A stretch of DNA of 64,000 nucleotides from Calliopsis andreniformis. Lineage: Eukaryota; Arthropoda; Insecta; Hymenoptera; Andrenidae. Under the pieces are notes generated by a model that saw only the letters and a list, made by a program, of their open reading frames with translations, had not been told where the DNA came from and made no database searches. Numbering within the stretch: the first letter of the stretch is position 1; every line of letters starts with the position of its first letter. Position numbers and translations under genes: made by a program. This document shows, piece after piece, positions 1-12,607 of this stretch. The stretch lies in the NCBI RefSeq assembly GCF_051401765.1, contig NW_027480544.1, positions 1,302,001 through 1,366,000 of the forward strand. The letters are read 5' to 3'.

Positions 1-525
1 ATTCAATCCTCAATCCTCAATCCTCAATCCTCAATCCTCATTCCTCAATCCTCAATCCTCAATTCTCAATCCTCCATCCTCAATCATCAATCCTCAATCC
101 TCAATCCTCAACCCTCAATCCTCGATACTCAATCTTCAATCCTCAATCCTCAATCCTCAATCCTCAATTCTGAATCCTCAAACCTCAATCCTCAATCCTC
201 AATCCTCAATTCTCATTCTTCAATCCTCAATGCCCAATCCTCAATCTTCAATCCTCAATCCTCAATCCTCAATTCTCAATCATCAATCCTCAATCCTCAG
301 ACCTCAAACGTCAATACTCAACCCTCAGTCCTCGTCCTCACTCCACAACCCTCAATCCTCAATCCTCAGACCTCAGTCCTCAGTCCTCAATCCTCAAACC
401 TCAATCCTCAACCGTCAGTCCCGTCCTCAATCCTCAAACATGAATACTCAATCCTCAATCTTCAATCATCAATACTCAATATTCAATCCTCAATCCTCAA
501 TCCTCAATCCTCAATCCTCAGTCTT

Positions 526-591
526 CAATATTCAACACACAACCCTAACCCATCAATCCTCAATACTCAACCATCAATCCTCAATTCTCAA
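526..591 (+). repeat. Leader sequence without a box
   Basis: Reads CAATATTCAACACAC and then pairs of CCATCAATCC and CAATACTC, like the leaders before type 2 and 3 boxes, but normal heptamers follow instead of a box core. Confidence 0.6.
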
Positions 592-1116
592 TCATCAATC
601 TTCAATCCTCAGACCTCAAAGGGCAATACTCAATCCTCAATCCTCAATCCTCAATTCTCAATCCTCCATCCTCAATCATCAATCCTCAATCCTCAATCCT
701 CAACCCTCAATCTTCAATCCTCAACCCTCAATCCTCAATCCTCAATCATCAATCTTCAATCCTCAAACCTCAAAGAGCAATACTCAATCCTCAATCCTCA
801 ATCCTCAATTCTCAATCCTCCATCCTCAATCATCAATCCTCAATCCTCAATCCTCAACCCTCAATCCCCAATACTCAATCTTCAATCCTCAATCCTCAAT
901 TCTCAATCCTCAATTCTGAATCCTCAAACCTCAATCCTCAATCCTCAATCCTCAATGTTCAATGCGCAATACCCAATCCTCAATCTTCAATCCTCAATCC
1001 TCAATCCTCAATCCTCAATCCTCTATCCTCAATCCTCAATCCTCAATCCTCAGTCCTCAAACATCAAACCTGTGTCCTCAATCCTGAATCCTCAATCTTC
1101 AGACCTCAGTCCTCAA

Positions 1117-1252
1117 CAATCAGTTGTCAATTCTCAATCCTCAATAGAATATCATCAACTCACAGTTTTCAATACTCAATACTCAATCTGCAATCTTCGA
1201 ATCTCTATCCACAAACACCAATTCTCATCATTCAACCCTCAACACTCAGTCC
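1117..1252 (+). repeat. Landmark box, type 1
   Basis: Type 1 layout: CAATCAGTTGTC, CAATAGAAT, a CACAGTTTTC core, CAATCTGC, CTATCCACAAAC, TCATCACTC and CAGTCC. All pieces stay in 7-base register. This copy has CATCAACTCACAG and CTTCGAATC. Confidence 0.8.
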
Positions 1253-1911
1253 CCAATCCTGAATCTTCAATCCTCCATCCTCAATCCACAATCCTCGATC
1301 CTCACCCGCAATCCCCAATCCTTAATCTTCAATCCTCAATACTCAATCTTCAATAATCAATCCTCAATTCTCCATCCTCAATCCACAATCCTCGATCCTC
1401 ACCCCCAATCCTCAATCCTTAATCTTCAATCCTCAATACTCAATCTTCAATAATCAATCCTCAATCCTCAATCCTCAATACTCAATCCTCAATCGTCAAT
1501 ACTCAATCCCCAATCCTCAATCTTCAATCCTCAATCCTCAATCCCCCATCCTCAATCCTCAATCCTCAATCCTCAATCGGCAACCCTCAATCCTCAATAT
1601 TCAATCTTCAATCCTCAATCCTCAATCCTCAATCCTCAATCCTCATTCCTCATTCTTCAATCCTCAATCTTCAATCCTCAATCTTCAATCCTCAATCCTC
1701 AGCCCTCATTCTCAATCCTCAATCCACAATCCTCAAACCTCAATCCTCAACCGTCAGTCCTCGTCCTCAACACTCAACCCTCAATCCTCAATCCTCCCAT
1801 CTTCAATCATCAATACTCAATCTTCAATCCTCAATCCTCAATCCTCAGTCCTCAAACCTCAATCCTGAATCCTCAATCCTGAATCCTCAGTCTTCAGCCG
1901 TGAGTCCTCAA

Positions 1912-2047
1912 CAATCAGTTGCCAATCCTCAATCCTCAATAGAATATCCTCAATTCACAGTTTTCAATACACAATACTCAATCTGCAATCTTCAGATCTC
2001 TATCCACAAACACCAATTCTCATCACTCAACCCTGAATACTCAGTCC
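1912..2047 (+). repeat. Landmark box, type 1
   Basis: Has GTTGCC, AGAATATCC and CAATACACAATAC. Paralogue of the box at 7151. Confidence 0.8.
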
Positions 2048-2477
2048 CTAATCCTCAATCTTCAATCCTCAATCCTCTATCCTCAATCCTCAATCCTCAA
2101 TCTTAATCTTCAATCCTCAATACTCAATCTTCAATCCTCAATCCTCAATCCTCAATCCTCAATCCTCAATCTTCAATCCACAATACTCAATCTTCAATCC
2201 TCAACCCTCAATTCTCAATCCTCAATCCTCAATCCTCAATCCTCAATCGTCAATCTTCAATCCTCAATACTCAATCTTCAATCCTCAATCCTCAATCCTC
2301 AATCCCCAATCCTCAATCCTCAATCCTCATTCTTCAATCCTCAACCTTCAATCCTCTATATCCAATCCTCAATCCTCAATCCTCAATCCTCAACCCTCAA
2401 TCTTCAATCCTCAGTCCTCAAACCTCAATCCTGGATCCCCTATCCTGAATCATCAATCTTCAGCCCTCAGTCCTCTA

Positions 2478-2613
2478 GAATCAGTTGTCAATCCTCAATC
2501 CTCAATAGAGTATCATCAATTCACAGTTTTCATTACACAATACTCAATCTGCAATCTTCAAATCTCTATCCACAAACATCAATTCTCATCACTCAACACT
2601 CAACACTCAGTCC
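2478..2613 (+). repeat. Landmark box, type 1, GAGTATC subtype
   Basis: Has AATAGAGTATCATC and CATTACACAATAC. Paralogue of the box at 7654. Confidence 0.8.
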
Positions 2614-4571
2614 CCAATCCTGAATATTCAATCCTCAATACTCAATCTTCAATGCTCATTCCTCAATCCTCAATCCTCAATTCTCAATCCTCAATCGTCA
2701 ATCTTCAATCGTCAATACTCAATCTTCGATCCTCAATGCTCAATCCTCAATCCTCAGTCCTCAATCTTCAATCCTCAGTACTCAAACTGCAATCCTCAAT
2801 CCTTAGTAGTCACTCCTCAATCCTCATTCTTCAATCCTCAATACCGAATCCTCAATCTTCAATCCTCAATCCTCAATCATCAATTCTCAATCCTCAATCC
2901 TCAAACCTCACACTTCAAACACCAATACTCGACCCTCAGTCCTCGTCCTCAACCCACAACCCTCAATCCTCAATCCTCATTCCTCAATCTTCAATCATTA
3001 ATAGTCAATCTTCAATCCTCAATCCTCAATCCTCAATCCTCAACCCTCAGTCCTCAATGTTCAATCCTCAATACCCAATCCTCAGTCTTGAATCCTCAAT
3101 CCTCAATCCTCAATCCTCAATTCTCAATCCTCAATCCTCAATCATCAATACTCAATCTTCAATCCTCAATCCTCAATCCTCAATTCTCAATACTGAATCC
3201 TCAAACCTCAATACTCTATCCTCATTCCTCAATCCTCATTCTTCAATCCTCAATAGCCAAAACTCAATCTTCAATCCTCAATCCTCAATCCTCAATTCTC
3301 AATCCTCAATCCTCAATCCTCAGACCTCAAACATCAATACTCAACCCTTGGTCCTCGTCCTCAATCCACAACCCTCAATCCTCAATCCTCAGTCCTCTAT
3401 CCTCAATCCTCAATCCTCAAACCTCATTCCTCAACCGTCAGTCCCCGTCCTCAATCCTCAAACATGAATCCTCAATCCTCAGACGTCAATCATCAATACT
3501 CAATCTTCAATCCTCAATCCTCAATCCTCATTCCTCAATCCTCAATCCTCATTCTTCAATCCTCATTCTTCAATCCCCAACACCCAATCTTCAATCTCCA
3601 ATCCTCAATCCTCAACTCTCAATCCTCAATCCTCAGTCCTCAGTCCATAAACCTCAATCCTCAACCCTCAGCCCTCATCCTCAATCCTCAATCCTCATAC
3701 TTCAATCCTCAATCCTCAATCCTCAATCCTCAATTCTCAATCCTCAATCCTCAGTCCTCAGTCCTCAAACATCCACCCTCAACCCTCAGCCCTCATCCTC
3801 AATCCTCAATCCTCAATCCTCAATCCTCAATCCTCAGTCCTCAATCCACAATCCTCAATCCTCAAACCTCAATCGTCAATCGTCAGCCCTCGTCCTCAAT
3901 CCTCAACACTCAATCCTCAATCCTCAATATTCAATCATCAATACTCAATCTTCAATCCTCAATCCTCAATCCTCAATCTTCAATCCTCAATCCTCAATTC
4001 TCAGTCCTCAATGCTCAATCCTCAATCGTCAATCCTCAATCCCCAATCCTCAATCTTCAACCCTCGATCCTCAATCCTCAATCCTCAATCCTCAATCTTC
4101 AATCCTCATTACTCAATCTTCAATCCTCAATCCTCAATCCTTAATCCTCAATGCTCAATCCTCAATCCTCAATCCTCAACCATCAATCTTCAGTCCTCAA
4201 TACTCAATCTGCAATCCTCAATCCTCAATCCTTAATCCTCAATCCTCATGCTTCAATCCTCAATGCCCAGTACTCAATCTTCAATCCTCAATCCTCAATC
4301 CTCAATCCTCAATCTTCAATACACAATACTCAATCTTGAATCCTCAATCCTCAATCCTCAATCCTCAATCCTCAATCCTCAGTCCTCAATCCTCAAACCT
4401 CAATCCTCAACCGTCAGTCCTCGTCCTCAATCCTCAACACTCAACCCTCAATCCTCCCATCTTCAATCATCAATACTCAATCTTCAATCATCAATCCTCA
4501 ATCCTCAGTCCTCAAACCTCAATCCTGAATCCTCAATCCTGAATCCTCAATCTTCAGCCCTGAGTCCTCAA

Positions 4572-4707
4572 CAATCAGCTGCCAATCCTCAATCCTCAAT
4601 CGAATATCCTCAATTCACAGTTTTCAATACACAATAGTCAATCTGCAATCTTCAGATCTCTATCCACAAACATCAATTCTCATCACTCAACCCTGAATAC
4701 TCAGTCC
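4572..4707 (+). repeat. Landmark box, type 1, CGAATATC subtype
   Basis: Has CAGCTGCC, then CAATCGAATATCC. A C to G step gives CAATAGTCAATC in the core. Confidence 0.8.
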
Positions 4708-5766
4708 CTAATCCTCAATCTTCAATCCCCAATCCTCAATCCTCAATCCTCAATCCTCAATCCTAATCTTCAATCCTCAATACACACTCTTCAATCCTCA
4801 ATCCTCAATCCTCAATCCTCAATCCTCAATCTTCAATCCTCATTCTTCAATCCTCAATACCCAATCCTCAATCTTCAATCCTCAATCCTCAATCCTCAAT
4901 CCTCAATCCTCAATCATCAACTTTCAATCCTCAATACTCAATCTTCAATCCTCAATCCTCAATACTCAATCTTCCATCCTCAATCCTCAATCCTCAATCC
5001 TCAATGCTCAATCCTCAATCCTCAATCCTCAACCATCAATCTTCAATCCTCAATACTCAATCTGCAATCCTCAATCCTGAATCCTCAATCCCCAATCCTC
5101 ATTCTTCAATCCTCGATGCCCAATCCTCAATCTTCAATCCTCAATCCTCAATCCTCAATTCTCAATCCTGAATCCTCAGTCCTCAATCCACAACCCTCAA
5201 TCCTCAAACCTCAATCGTCAATCGTCAGCCCTCGTCCTCAATCCTCAACACTCAATCCTCAATCTTCAATCCTCAACACTCAATCTTCCATCCTCAATCC
5301 TCAATCCTCAATCCTCAATGCTCAATACTCAATCCTCAATCCTCAACCATCAATCCTCAATCCTCAATACTCAATCTGCAATCCTCAATCCTCAATCCTC
5401 AATCCTCAATCCTCATTCTTCAATCCTCAATGCCCAGTCCTCAATCTTCAATCCACAATCCTCAATCCTCAACTCTCAATCCTCAATCCTCAATCATCAA
5501 TACTCAATCTTCAATCTTCAATCCTCAATCCTCAATCCTCGATCGTTAATCTTCAATCCTCAATACTCAATCTTCAATCCTCAATCCCCAATCCTCAATC
5601 CTCAATCCTCAATCCTCATTCTTCAATCCTCAACCTTCAATCCTCTATCTTCAATCCTCAATCCTCAATCCTCAATCCTCAACCCTCAATCTTCAATCCT
5701 CAGTCCTCAAACCTCAATCCTGAATCCCCTAACCTGAATCCTCAATCTTCAGCCCTCAGTCCTCTA

Positions 5767-5902
5767 CAATCAGTTGTCAATCCTCAATCCTCAATAGAGT
5801 ATCATCAATTCACAGTTTTCATTACTCAATACTCAATCTGCAATCTTCAAATCTCTATCCACAAACATCAATTCTCATCACTCAACACTCAACACTCAGT
5901 CC
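5767..5902 (+). repeat. Landmark box, type 1, GAGTATC subtype
   Basis: Has AATAGAGTATCATC and CATTACTCAATAC, preceded by TGAATCCCCTAACCTG. The same pair occurs at 13675 and 16847. Confidence 0.8.
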
Positions 5903-6536
5903 CCAATCCTGAATATTCAATTCTCAATCCTCAATCCACAATCCTCAACGTTCAATCCTCAATACTCAATATTCAATGCTCATTCCTCAATCCTCAATCC
6001 TCAATTTTCAATCCTCAATCGTCAATCTTCAATCGTCAATTCTCAATCTTCAATCCTCAATCCTCAATCCTCGGTCCTCAATCCTCGGTCCTCAATCCTC
6101 AATCCTCAATCCTCAATCCTCAATCGTCAATCTTCAATCCTCAATACTCAATCTTCAATACTCAATCCTCAATCCTCAATCCTCAATGCTCAATACTCAA
6201 TCGTCAATCCTCAATCCCCAATCCTCAATCTTCAATCCTCAATCCTCAATCCTCAATCCTCAATCCTCGATCCTCAATCTTCAATCCTCAATACTCAATC
6301 TTCAATCCTCAATCCTCAATCCTCAATCCTCAATCCTCAATCCTCAGTCCTCAATCCTCAAGCCTCAATCCTCAACCGTCAGTCCTCGTCCTCAATCCTC
6401 AACACTCAACCCTCAATCCTCCCATCTTCAATCATCAATACTCAATCTTCAATCATCAATCCTCAATCCTCAGTCCTCAAACCTCAATCCTGAATCCTCG
6501 ATCCTGAATCCTCAATCTTCAGCCCTGAGTCCTCAA

Positions 6537-6672
6537 CAATCAGTTGCCAATCCTCAATCCTCAATCGAATATCCTCAATTCACAGTTTTCAATACACAAT
6601 ACTCAATCTGCAATCTTCAGATCTCTATCCACAAACATCAATTCTCATCACTCAACCCTGAATACTCAGTTC
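6537..6672 (+). repeat. Landmark box, type 1, CGAATATC subtype
   Basis: First box of domain B copy 1, with GTTGCC and CAATCGAATATCC. Same subtype as 4572, 12472 and 18079. Confidence 0.8.
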
Positions 6673-7150
6673 CTAATCCTCAATCTTCAATCCCCAATCC
6701 TCAATCCTCAATCCTCAATCCTCAATCTTAATCTTCAATCCTCAATACACACTCTTCAATCCTCAATCCTCAATCCTCAATCCTCAATCCTCAATCCTCA
6801 ATCCTCAATCCTCAATCGTCAACCCTCAATCCTCAATACTCAATCTTCAATCCTCAATCCTCAATCCTCAATCCTCAATCCTCAGTCCTCATTCTTCAAT
6901 CCTCAATCTTCAATCCTCAATCTTCAATCCTCAATCCTCAGCCCTCATTCTCAATCCTCAATCCACAATCCTCAAACCTCAATCCTCAACCGTCAGTCCT
7001 CGTCCTCAGCACTCAACTCTCAATCCTCAATCCTCCCATCTTCAATCATCAATACTCAATCTTCAATCCTCAATCCTCAATCCTCAGTCCTCAAACCTCA
7101 ATCCTGAATCCTCAATCCTGAATCCTCAATCTTCAGCCGTGAGTCCTCAA

Positions 7151-7286
7151 CAATCAGTTGCCAATCCTCAATCCTCAATAGAATATCCTCAATTCACAGT
7201 TTTCAATACACAATACTCAATCTGCAATCTTCAGATCTCTATCCACAAACACCAATTCTCATCACTCAACCCTGAATACTCAGTCC
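7151..7286 (+). repeat. Landmark box, type 1
   Basis: Follows CAGCCGTGAG, with AGAATATCC and CAAACACC. Matches 1912. Confidence 0.8.
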
Positions 7287-7653
7287 CTAATCCTCAATCT
7301 TCAATCCTCAATCCTCTATCCTCAATCCTCAATCCTCAATCTTAATCTTCAATACTCAATACTCAATCTTCAATCCTCAATCCTCAATCCTCAATCCTCA
7401 ATCCTCAATCCTCAATCTTCAATCCACAATACTCAATCTTCAATCCTCAACCCTCAATTCTCAATCCTCAATCCTCAATTCTCAATCTTCAATCCTCAAT
7501 CCTCATTCTTCAATCCTCAACCTTCAATCCTCTATATCCAATCCTCAATCCTCAATCGTCAATCCTCAACCCTCAATCTTCAATCCTCAGTCCTCAAACC
7601 TCAATCCTGAATCCCCTATCCTGAATCATCAATCTTCAGCCCTCAGTCCTCTA

Positions 7654-7789
7654 GAATCAGTTGTCAATCCTCAATCCTCAATAGAGTATCATCAATTCAC
7701 AGTTTTCATTACACAATACTCAATCTGCAATCTTCAAATCTCTATCCACAAACATCAATTCTCATCACTCAACACTCAACACTCAGTCC
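7654..7789 (+). repeat. Landmark box, type 1, GAGTATC subtype
   Basis: Follows CCTCTAGAATCAG, with CATTACACAATAC. Matches 2478. Confidence 0.8.
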
Positions 7790-8345
7790 CCAATCCTGAA
7801 TATTCAATCTTCAATACTCGATCTTCAATGCTCATTCCTCAATCCTCAATCCTCAATTCTCAATCCTCAATCGTCAATCTTCAATCGTCAATACCCAATC
7901 TTCGATCCTCAATCCTCAATCCTCAATCCTCAGTCCTCAATCTTCAATCCTCAGTACTCAAACTGCAATCCTCAATCCTTAGTAGTCACTCCTCAATCCT
8001 CATTCTTCAATCCTCAATACCGAATCCTCAATCTTCAATCCTCAATCCTCAATCCTCAATTCTCAATCCTCAATCCTCAATCCTCACACTTCAAACACCA
8101 ATACTCGACCCTCAGTCCTCGTCCTCAATCCACAACCCTCAATCCTCAATCCTCATTCCTCAATCTTCAATCATTAATAGTCAATCTTCAATCCTCAATC
8201 CTCAATCCTCAATCCTCAACCCTCAGTCCTCAATGTTCAATCCTCAATACCCAATCCTCAGTCTTGAATCCTCAGTCCTCAATCCTCAATCCCCAATCAT
8301 CAAAACTCGGTCCTCAATCCTCAATATTCAACGCACAACCCTCAG

Positions 8346-8481
8346 CCATCAATCCTCAATTCTCAATACTCAATAGTATATGCTGAAATCTCATGGTTCA
8401 ATACTCAATCCACAATATTCAATAATCAAATCTGAATCCTCAAACATGAATTCTCAAAACTCAATCATCAACACTCAGTCC
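8346..8481 (+). repeat. Landmark box, type 3 (degenerate)
   Basis: The leader starts at 8322. Reads AATAGTATATGCTGAAATC, CATGGTTCAATAC, CAATATTCAATAATC and CAAACATGAATTC. It lies in the 441 bases that domain B has and domain A lacks. Confidence 0.72.
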
Positions 8482-8761
8482 TCTCTCATCAATCCTCGAT
8501 CCTCAATCCTCAATCCTCAATCCTCAATCTTCAATCCTCAATACTCAATCTTCCACCCTCAATCCTCAATCCTCAATCCTCAATGCTCAATCCTCAATCC
8601 TCAATCCTCAACCATCAATCCTCAATCCTCAATACTCAATCTGCAATCCTCAATCCTCATTCCTCAATCCTCAATCCTCATTCTTCAATCCCTAATTCCC
8701 AGTCCTCAATCTTCAATCCTCAATCCTCAATCCTCAATTCTCAATCCTCAATCCTCAATCA

Positions 8762-10037
8762 TCAATACTCAATCTTCAATCCTCAATCCTCAATCCTCAA
8801 TCCTCAATACTGAATCCTCAAACCTCAATACTCTATCCTCATTCCTCAATCCTCATTCTTCAATCCTCAATACCCAAAACTCAATCTTCAATCCTCAATC
8901 CTCAATCCTCAATTCTCAATCCTCAATCCTCAATCATCAGACCTCAAACATCAATACTCAACCCTTGTTCCTCGTCCTCAATCCACAACCCTCAATCCTC
9001 AATCCTCAGTCCTCTATCCTCAATCCTCAATCCTCAAACCTCACTCCTCAACCGTCAGTCCCCGTCCTCAATCCTCAAACATGAATCCTCAATCCTCAGA
9101 CGTCAATCATCAATACTCAATCTTCAATCCTCAATCCTCAATCCTCATTCCTCAATCCTCAATCCTCATTCTTCAATCCTCATTCTTCAATCCCCAACAC
9201 CCAATCTTCAATCTCCAATCCTCAATCCTCAACTCTCAATCCTCAATCCTCAGTCCTCAGTCCATAAACCTCAATCCTCAACCCTCAGCCCTCATCCTCA
9301 ATCCTCAATCCTCATACTTCAATCCTCAATCCTCAATCCTCAATTCTCAATCCTCAATCCTCAGTCCTCAGTCCTCAAACCTCCACCCTCAACCCTCAGC
9401 CCTCATCCTCAATCCTCCATCCTCAATCCTCAATCCTCAATCCTCAGTCCTCAATCCACAATCCTCAATCTTCAAACCTCAATCGTCAATCGTCAGCCCT
9501 CGTCCTCAATCCTCAACACTCAATCCTCAATCCTCAATATTCAATCATCAATACTCAATCTTCAATCCTCAATCCTCAATCTTCAATCCTCAATCCTCAA
9601 TTCTCAGTCCTCAATGCTCAATCCTCAATCGTCAATCCTCAATCCCCAATCCTCAATCTTCAATCCTCGATCCTCAATCCTCAATCCTCAATCCTCAATC
9701 TTCAATCCTCATTACTCAATCTTCAATCCTCAATCCTCAATCCTCAATCCTCAATGCTCAATCCTCAATCCTCAATCCTCAACCATCAATCTTCAGTCCT
9801 CAATACTCAATCTGCAATCCTCAATCCTCAATCCTTAATCCTCAATACTCATGCTTCAATCCTCAATGCCCAGTACTCAATCTTCAATCCTCAATCCTCA
9901 ATCCTCAATTCTCAATCCTCAATCCTCAATCCTCAGTCTTCAATCCTCAATACTCAATCTCCAATCCTCAAACCTCAGTCCTCAAACCCCAATTCTGAAT
10001 CCTCAAATCTCGATTCTGAATCCTCAATCCTGAACCC
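8762..10037 (+). repeat. 1,276-base tandem duplication, unit 1
   Basis: Position 8809 (in CAATACTGAATCC) pairs with 10085 at an offset of 1,276. Alignment breaks to the left of 8762/10038, and the sequence after 10038 copies that after 8762. The same unit is at 25580-26855 in domain B copy 2. Base 9933 is T here and C in unit 2 (11209); both states are kept in the matching units of copy 2. Confidence 0.88.
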
Positions 10038-11313
10038 TCAATACTCAATCTTCAATCCTCAATCCTCAATCCTCAATCCTCAATACTGAATCCTCAAACC
10101 TCAATACTCTATCCTCATTCCTCAATCCTCATTCTTCAATCCTCAATACCCAAAACTCAATCTTCAATCCTCAATCCTCAATCCTCAATTCTCAATCCTC
10201 AATCCTCAATCATCAGACCTCAAACATCAATACTCAACCCTTGTTCCTCGTCCTCAATCCACAACCCTCAATCCTCAATCCTCAGTCCTCTATCCTCAAT
10301 CCTCAATCCTCAAACCTCACTCCTCAACCGTCAGTCCCCGTCCTCAATCCTCAAACATGAATCCTCAATCCTCAGACGTCAATCATCAATACTCAATCTT
10401 CAATCCTCAATCCTCAATCCTCATTCCTCAATCCTCAATCCTCATTCTTCAATCCTCATTCTTCAATCCCCAACACCCAATCTTCAATCTCCAATCCTCA
10501 ATCCTCAACTCTCAATCCTCAATCCTCAGTCCTCAGTCCATAAACCTCAATCCTCAACCCTCAGCCCTCATCCTCAATCCTCAATCCTCATACTTCAATC
10601 CTCAATCCTCAATCCTCAATTCTCAATCCTCAATCCTCAGTCCTCAGTCCTCAAACCTCCACCCTCAACCCTCAGCCCTCATCCTCAATCCTCCATCCTC
10701 AATCCTCAATCCTCAATCCTCAGTCCTCAATCCACAATCCTCAATCTTCAAACCTCAATCGTCAATCGTCAGCCCTCGTCCTCAATCCTCAACACTCAAT
10801 CCTCAATCCTCAATATTCAATCATCAATACTCAATCTTCAATCCTCAATCCTCAATCTTCAATCCTCAATCCTCAATTCTCAGTCCTCAATGCTCAATCC
10901 TCAATCGTCAATCCTCAATCCCCAATCCTCAATCTTCAATCCTCGATCCTCAATCCTCAATCCTCAATCCTCAATCTTCAATCCTCATTACTCAATCTTC
11001 AATCCTCAATCCTCAATCCTCAATCCTCAATGCTCAATCCTCAATCCTCAATCCTCAACCATCAATCTTCAGTCCTCAATACTCAATCTGCAATCCTCAA
11101 TCCTCAATCCTTAATCCTCAATACTCATGCTTCAATCCTCAATGCCCAGTACTCAATCTTCAATCCTCAATCCTCAATCCTCAATTCTCAATCCTCAATC
11201 CTCAATCCCCAGTCTTCAATCCTCAATACTCAATCTCCAATCCTCAAACCTCAGTCCTCAAACCTCAATTCTGAATCCTCAAATCTCGATTCTGAATCCT
11301 CAATCCTGAACCC
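10038..11313 (+). repeat. 1,276-base tandem duplication, unit 2
   Basis: Directly follows unit 1. Homology ends near 11318, where unit 1 continues into unit 2 but unit 2 continues into the box at 11339. The domain B copy 2 equivalent is 26856-28131. Confidence 0.88.
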
Positions 11314-11338
11314 TCAATCTTCAGCCCCCAGTCCTCAA

Positions 11339-11474
11339 CAACCAGTTGTCAATCCTCAATCCTCAACAGAATATCCTCAATTCACAGGTTTCAATACCCA
11401 ATACTCAACCTGAAATGTTCAAATATCTATCCACAAATATCAATTCTCATCACTCAACCCTCAACACTCAGTCC
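11339..11474 (+). repeat. Landmark box, type 1, CACAGGTTTC subtype
   Basis: Has CAACAGAATATCC, CACAGGTTTC and CTGAAATGTTC. Duplicated at 15672. Confidence 0.8.
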
Positions 11475-11954
11475 CCAATCCTCAATCTTCAATCCTCAAT
11501 CCTCAATCCTCAATCCTCAGTCCTCAACCTTCAATCCCCAATACTCAATCTTCAAACCTCAATCCTCAATCCTCGGTACTCAATCCTCAATCGTCGATCT
11601 CCAATCCTGAATACTCAATCTTCAATACTCAATCCTCAACCCTCAATCCTCAATCCTCAAACCTCATTCTTCAATCCTCTATACCCAATCCTCAATCTTC
11701 AATCCTCAATCCTCAATCCTCAATCTTCAATCCTCGATCCTCAATCTTCAATCCTCAATACTCAATCTTCAATCCTCAATCCTCAATCCTCAATCCTCAA
11801 TCCTCAATCCTCAGTCCTCAATCCTCAATCTTCAATCCTCAATACTCAATCTCCAAACCTCAAACCTCAGTCCTCAAACCTCAATTCTGAATCCTCAAAT
11901 CTCAATTCTGAATCCTCAGTCCTGAAGCCTCAATCTTCAGCTCTCAGTCCTCAA

Positions 11955-12090
11955 CAATCAGTTGTCAATTCTCAATCCTCAATAGAATATACTCAATTCA
12001 CAGTTTTCAATACACAATACTCAATCTGCAATCTTCAAATCTCTATCCACAAACATCAACTCTCATCACTCAACCCTGAATACTCAGTCC
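11955..12090 (+). repeat. Landmark box, type 1
   Basis: Has AGAATATACTC. Duplicated at 16288. Confidence 0.8.
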
Positions 12091-12471
12091 CTAATCCTCA
12101 ATCTTCAATCCTCAATCCTCTATCCTCAATCCTCAATCCTCAATCTTAATCTTCAATCCTCAATACTCAATCTTCAATCCTCAATCCTCAATCCTCAATC
12201 CTCAATCCTCAATCTTCAATACACAATACTCAATCTTCAATCCTCAATCCTCAATCCTCAATCCTCAATCCTCAATCCTCAGTCCTCAATCCTCAAACTT
12301 CAATCCTCAACCGTCAGTCCTCGTCCTCAATCCTCAACACTCAACCCTCAATCCTCCCATCTTCAATCATCAATACTCAATCTTCAATCATCAATCCTCA
12401 ATCCTCAGTCCTCAAACCTCAATCCTGAATCCTCAATCCTGAATCCTCAATCTTCAGCCCTGAGTCCTCAA

Positions 12472-12607
12472 CAATCAGTTGCCAATCCTCAATCCTCAAT
12501 CGAATATCCTCAATTCACAGTTTTCAATACACAATACTCAATCTGCAATCTTCAGATCTCTATCCACAAACATCAATTCTCATCACTCAACCCTGAATAC
12601 TCAGTCC
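12472..12607 (+). repeat. Landmark box, type 1, CGAATATC subtype
   Basis: Has GTTGCC and CAATCGAATATCC. Confidence 0.8.

Larger units (their letters stand above)
1..6252 (+). repeat. Domain A: diverged relative of the domain B repeats
   Basis: This left part holds five landmark boxes and an orphan leader at 526. Its 1.62-4.24 kb part is related to 6.86-9.84 kb: the offset is 5,239 bases at the box at 1912, 5,176 from the box at 2478, then about 5,617 from 3464. The steps are 63 and 441 bases, both multiples of seven. Its 4.3-6.06 kb part is related to 12.2-13.98 kb at an offset near 7,900. Divergence from domain B is clearly higher than between the two domain B copies. No gene is seen. Confidence 0.75.
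10135..12245 (+). repeat. 2.1-kb segment duplicated 4,333 bases downstream, left copy
   Basis: Markers keep an offset of 4,333 (619 heptamers): ACCCAAAACT at 10148 and 14481, the box at 11339 and 15672, the box at 11955 and 16288. Scattered substitutions make it older than the 16.8-kb duplication. Ends are approximate. Present again at about 26953-29063. Confidence 0.75.

Noticed and set aside
3088..4542. 484-residue open frame, the longest in the window, rich in NPQSSIL
   Set aside because: It starts on TTG, the other two frames are equally open, the peptide is a direct reading of the heptamer, and it ends at a chance CTGAATC unit. No domain, signal peptide or upstream signal is present.
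8322..8481. Inserted foreign element in the most diverged stretch
   Set aside because: It aligns with other type 3 boxes (22446, 41569, 57961) and stays near 7-base register, so it is a degenerate box and not an insertion.
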